Positions 8,975-10,622 of a stretch of DNA of 10,622 bases are shown piece by piece. This DNA is from Thermoleophilia bacterium (GTDB taxonomy: Bacteria > Actinomycetota > Thermoleophilia > Gaiellales > JAICJC01), in contig JAICJM010000134.1 in the NCBI GenBank assembly GCA_025928435.1, positions 1-10,622 on the forward strand, written 5' to 3'. The stretch's first letter is position 1. Every line of letters begins with the position of its first letter. The position numbers and the translations under genes were made by a program. The notes beneath the pieces are model-generated. The model made no database searches. It worked only from the letters and a program-made list of their open reading frames with translations, and was not told the DNA's origin.

Positions 8975-9253
8975 TTGACGTACATCATCGCGGAGCCGTG
9001 CATCGACCTGAAGGACAAGTCGTGCATCGACGTGTGCCCGGTCGACTGCATCCACGAGTTCGGCCGCATGCTCGTGATCGACCCCGAGGAGTGCATCGAC
9101 TGCGGCGCATGCGAGCCGGAGTGCCCGGTCGAGGCGATCTATCCCGAGGACGCCCTGCCGGACAAGTGGGAGGCGTTCGTCAAGATCAACTACGCCTATC
9201 CCGACGGCGAGGCGATCGACAAGCTGACGGACGAGGTGAAGCCGCCCGCATGA
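8975..9253 (+). CDS. Seven-iron ferredoxin [3Fe-4S][4Fe-4S]
   Basis: Small soluble electron carrier of the FdxA/FdxC group common in Actinobacteria. The 92-aa protein starts TYIIAEPCIDLKDKSC, the classic beginning of this family. The cysteine pattern, shifted by one, matches Azotobacter ferredoxin I: Cys9, Cys17 and Cys50 for the 3Fe cluster; Cys21, Cys40, Cys43 and Cys46 for the 4Fe cluster; Cys25 corresponds to its free Cys24. CVDCGACEP-type spacing is visible as CIDCGACEPEC (40-50). A TTG start is chosen because of the perfect Shine-Dalgarno site. Proposed partners are oxidoreductases or P450s elsewhere in the genome; none is in this window. The stop overlaps the next small frame as ATGA (9250-9253). 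Confidence 0.95.
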   Translation: MTYIIAEPCIDLKDKSCIDVCPVDCIHEFGRMLVIDPEECIDCGACEPECPVEAIYPEDALPDKWEAFVKINYAYPDGEAIDKLTDEVKPPA

Positions 9254-9396
9254 GGGGCGAGCGCGAGCGCCCCGGGCCGCCCCCTGACGAGCCGGCCGCC
9301 GAGAAGGCGGACGACGCGGAGGAGCGGGACGAGGCGTACTCGGAGGACGAGGAGGCCGCCGTGGCCGCCCGGCTCGAGGACCTCGGGTACATCTAG
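9250..9396 (+). CDS. Acidic 48-aa peptide with LGY-type C-terminal tail
   Basis: A small frame between the ferredoxin and a phosphodiesterase gene, with its ATG overlapping the ferredoxin stop (ATGA). The composition is extremely charged: basic MRGERER, a Pro-rich PGPPPDEP, then a Glu/Asp run (19-36), ending AAVAARLEDLGYI. That ending resembles the C-terminal tail seen on many alkaline-phosphatase-superfamily and sulfatase-like proteins (pattern R-L-x-x-L-G-Y-[ILV]). Such a protein starts only 3 bases downstream. It may be a real small protein, a conserved leader peptide coupling translation, or the remnant tail of a lost paralogue. No cysteine or membrane segment. I do not recognise it as a named family. 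Confidence 0.5.
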   Translation: MRGERERPGPPPDEPAAEKADDAEERDEAYSEDEEAAVAARLEDLGYI

Positions 9397-9399
9397 ATC

Positions 9400-10622
9400 G
9401 TGGCCTCGCCACGCGTGTGCGTGATCGGGCTCGACGGGACGCCCGCGAGCTACCTCCGCCGCCGCATCGCCGAGGGGCACCTGCCCCACCTGGCCGAGCT
9501 CTCGCGCCAGGGGACGCTGATGTCGGCGCGGGCGCCGCTGCCGCCGATCTCGTCGGTGTCGTGGGCGAGCGCCTCGACGGGCGTGAACCCCGGCCGCCAC
9601 GGCGTGTTCGGATTCGTCGAGCGCAAGCCGGACTCGTGGGATCTGACGTTCACCAACGTCTTCACGATCTCGGAACCCCAGGTGTGGGCGCGGGCCGCCG
9701 AGGCCGGGATGCGCTCCGTGGTCGTCAATATCCCGGGTACCTACCCGGCCCAGCCGAACGGCGACGGGGTGCTGATCTCCGGGTTCGTGTCGCCGACGCT
9801 CGAGCGCTCGGTGCAGCCGCCCTCGCTGATCCCGTTCCTGCAGGAGCGCGACTACCTGATCGACGTCGACCTCGGGCTCGGGCACAAGGATCCGGAGGCG
9901 TTCTGCGAGCAGCTCTTCGCCCACCATGCCGCCCGCACGCGCGTGCTCGTCGACCTGCTCGAGGGCGAGCGGTGCGACCTCTTCTACGTCGCCTTCACCG
10001 GCACCGACCGTCTGCACCATTTCCTGTGGGAGCAGATGGAGCACGGCGAGGAGCCCTGGGCCTCGCGCTTCCACGGCTACTACGCCGCCGTCGACGCGTC
10101 GGTGGGCGAGATCGTCTCCCGGCTGCCCGACGACTGCCGGCTGATCCTGCTCTCCGACCACGGCTTCTGCCGCCTCGATCAGGAGGTGTTCGTGAACCGG
10201 TGGCTCGAACGGGACGGCTGGATCGCGCTCGAGGAGCCGGCGAAGTCGATCGCGTCCATCATTCCGAGCCGCACGCGCGCCTACTGCATGGATCCCGGCC
10301 GCCTGTACCTGAACCTGGCCGGCCGCGAGCCCGGCGGCATCGTGCCGGCGGGCGAGTACGAGCGCGTCCGCGACGAGCTGCGGCGCTGGGCCGAGGCGCT
10401 GCCGTTCGTGCAGCGGGTGGCGACCCGCGAGGAGGCGTTCTCCGGGCCGCACGCCGACCGCGCGCCCGACCTCGTGCTCGTGTCGAAGAACGGCTGGGAT
10501 CTGAAGGGCGCCGTGCGCACGGCCGACCTCCAGGGCAAGGGCAGGCTGACCGGGATGCACACCCAAGACGATGCGTTCGTGCTCGTGCGCGGCGCGCATC
10601 CCGACGGCGAGGCGGACGTGCA
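9400..10622 (+). CDS. Alkaline-phosphatase-superfamily phosphodiesterase / nucleotide pyrophosphatase-like protein, 3' end outside window
   Basis: 407 codons are present and no stop is reached. The fold is that of two-metal phosphodiesterases and phosphatases. Landmarks are VIGLDGTP (8-15; metal ligand Asp12), LPPISSVSWASASTGVNPGRHGVFGF (47-71; family pattern P-x-x-[TS]-x(3)-W-x-S-x-x-T-G-x-x-P-x-x-H-G, placing nucleophile Ser51), FTGTDRLHHFLWE (199-211; Asp203 and His207 as ligands), LLSDHGF (250-256; Asp253 and His254) and GMHTQDDAFVLV (385-396; His387). These match the predicted AP-superfamily group (COG3379-like) common in Actinobacteria; the substrate is not predictable. No signal peptide is seen, so it appears cytosolic unless the missing part has membrane helices. 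GTG 9400, three bases after the preceding stop, is the likely start. GTG 9415 is possible but trims the first strand. There is no clear Shine-Dalgarno site, which suits reinitiation from the upstream peptide. Confidence 0.9.
   Translation, partial: MASPRVCVIGLDGTPASYLRRRIAEGHLPHLAELSRQGTLMSARAPLPPISSVSWASASTGVNPGRHGVFGFVERKPDSWDLTFTNVFTISEPQVWARAAEAGMRSVVVNIPGTYPAQPNGDGVLISGFVSPTLERSVQPPSLIPFLQERDYLIDVDLGLGHKDPEAFCEQLFAHHAARTRVLVDLLEGERCDLFYVAFTGTDRLHHFLWEQMEHGEEPWASRFHGYYAAVDASVGEIVSRLPDDCRLILLSDHGFCRLDQEVFVNRWLERDGWIALEEPAKSIASIIPSRTRAYCMDPGRLYLNLAGREPGGIVPAGEYERVRDELRRWAEALPFVQRVATREEAFSGPHADRAPDLVLVSKNGWDLKGAVRTADLQGKGRLTGMHTQDDAFVLVRGAHPDGEADV

Noticed and set aside
7952..9412. Long reverse frame opposite ccdA and ferredoxin
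   Set aside because: Low-complexity Arg/Pro/Gly translation; the forward genes have clear family motifs.
9196..10599. Long reverse frame opposite the phosphodiesterase
   Set aside because: The forward frame carries all metal-binding motifs of the AP superfamily; the reverse one is a composition artefact.

Overview
The window is high-GC, densely coded bacterial chromosome. GTG starts predominate, about half the neighbouring genes overlap by 4 bases, and several TANNNT -10 boxes sit 6 bases before a start codon. These traits, a DUF501 protein and an actinobacterial 7Fe ferredoxin point to Actinomycetota. A deep lineage such as Thermoleophilia is my inference, not something the sequence proves. 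Part of the gene order, mazG - lipoprotein - eno - ftsB/DivIC - DUF501, matches the arrangement known from Mycobacterium tuberculosis (mfd - mazG - lpqU - eno - Rv1024 - Rv1025). Here the lipoprotein is reversed and looks unrelated to LpqU, and pyk lies between eno and ftsB. No mobile element, CRISPR array, tRNA or rRNA was seen, and there is no gene-free stretch longer than about 130 bases.

Region 1 (1-2067): a nucleotide-pyrophosphohydrolase MazG with an unusual N-terminal remnant of a tetrapyrrole-methylase-like domain. It converges on, and overlaps by 15 bases, a reverse-strand gene for an unrecognised 315-aa lipoprotein. Region 2 (2009-5936): a forward operon-like run from a divergent promoter, comprising enolase, pyruvate kinase (overlapping GTGA), an FtsB/DivIC-like divisome protein, a DUF501 protein and an unrecognised 105-aa protein (overlapping GTGA). 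It couples the last two steps of glycolysis (2-phosphoglycerate to PEP to pyruvate) with a division gene. The DUF501 frame has no ATG, GTG or TTG before its conserved N-terminal motif, so a CTG or ATC start is suspected.

Region 3 (5934-6884): a perfect 31-base palindrome holds the stop codons of two convergent genes and looks like a two-way terminator. Beyond it lie a reverse gene for an HTH / basic-linker protein and, divergently, a 69-aa zinc-ribbon protein. The latter has a well-formed promoter with an AT-rich UP-like stretch and a palindrome in its spacer.

Region 4 (6946-8937): a thiol-redox / cytochrome c maturation operon, with a TlpA/ResA-type thioredoxin, a CcmH-like CxxC protein and a CcdA membrane electron carrier, followed by a degenerate receiver-like protein. 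All four are joined by GTGA overlaps. No haem ligase (CcmF or ResB/CcsA) is in the window. Region 5 (8935-10622): a 7Fe ferredoxin, a 48-aa acidic peptide ending in the LGY tail typical of alkaline-phosphatase-superfamily proteins, and the first 407 codons of such a protein, running off the window end.

Most of the window is housekeeping. The parts most worth a second look are the palindromic terminator, the DUF501 start, the TlpA-CcmH-CcdA-receiver operon, the orphan LGY-tail peptide and the unrecognised HTH/RG protein.
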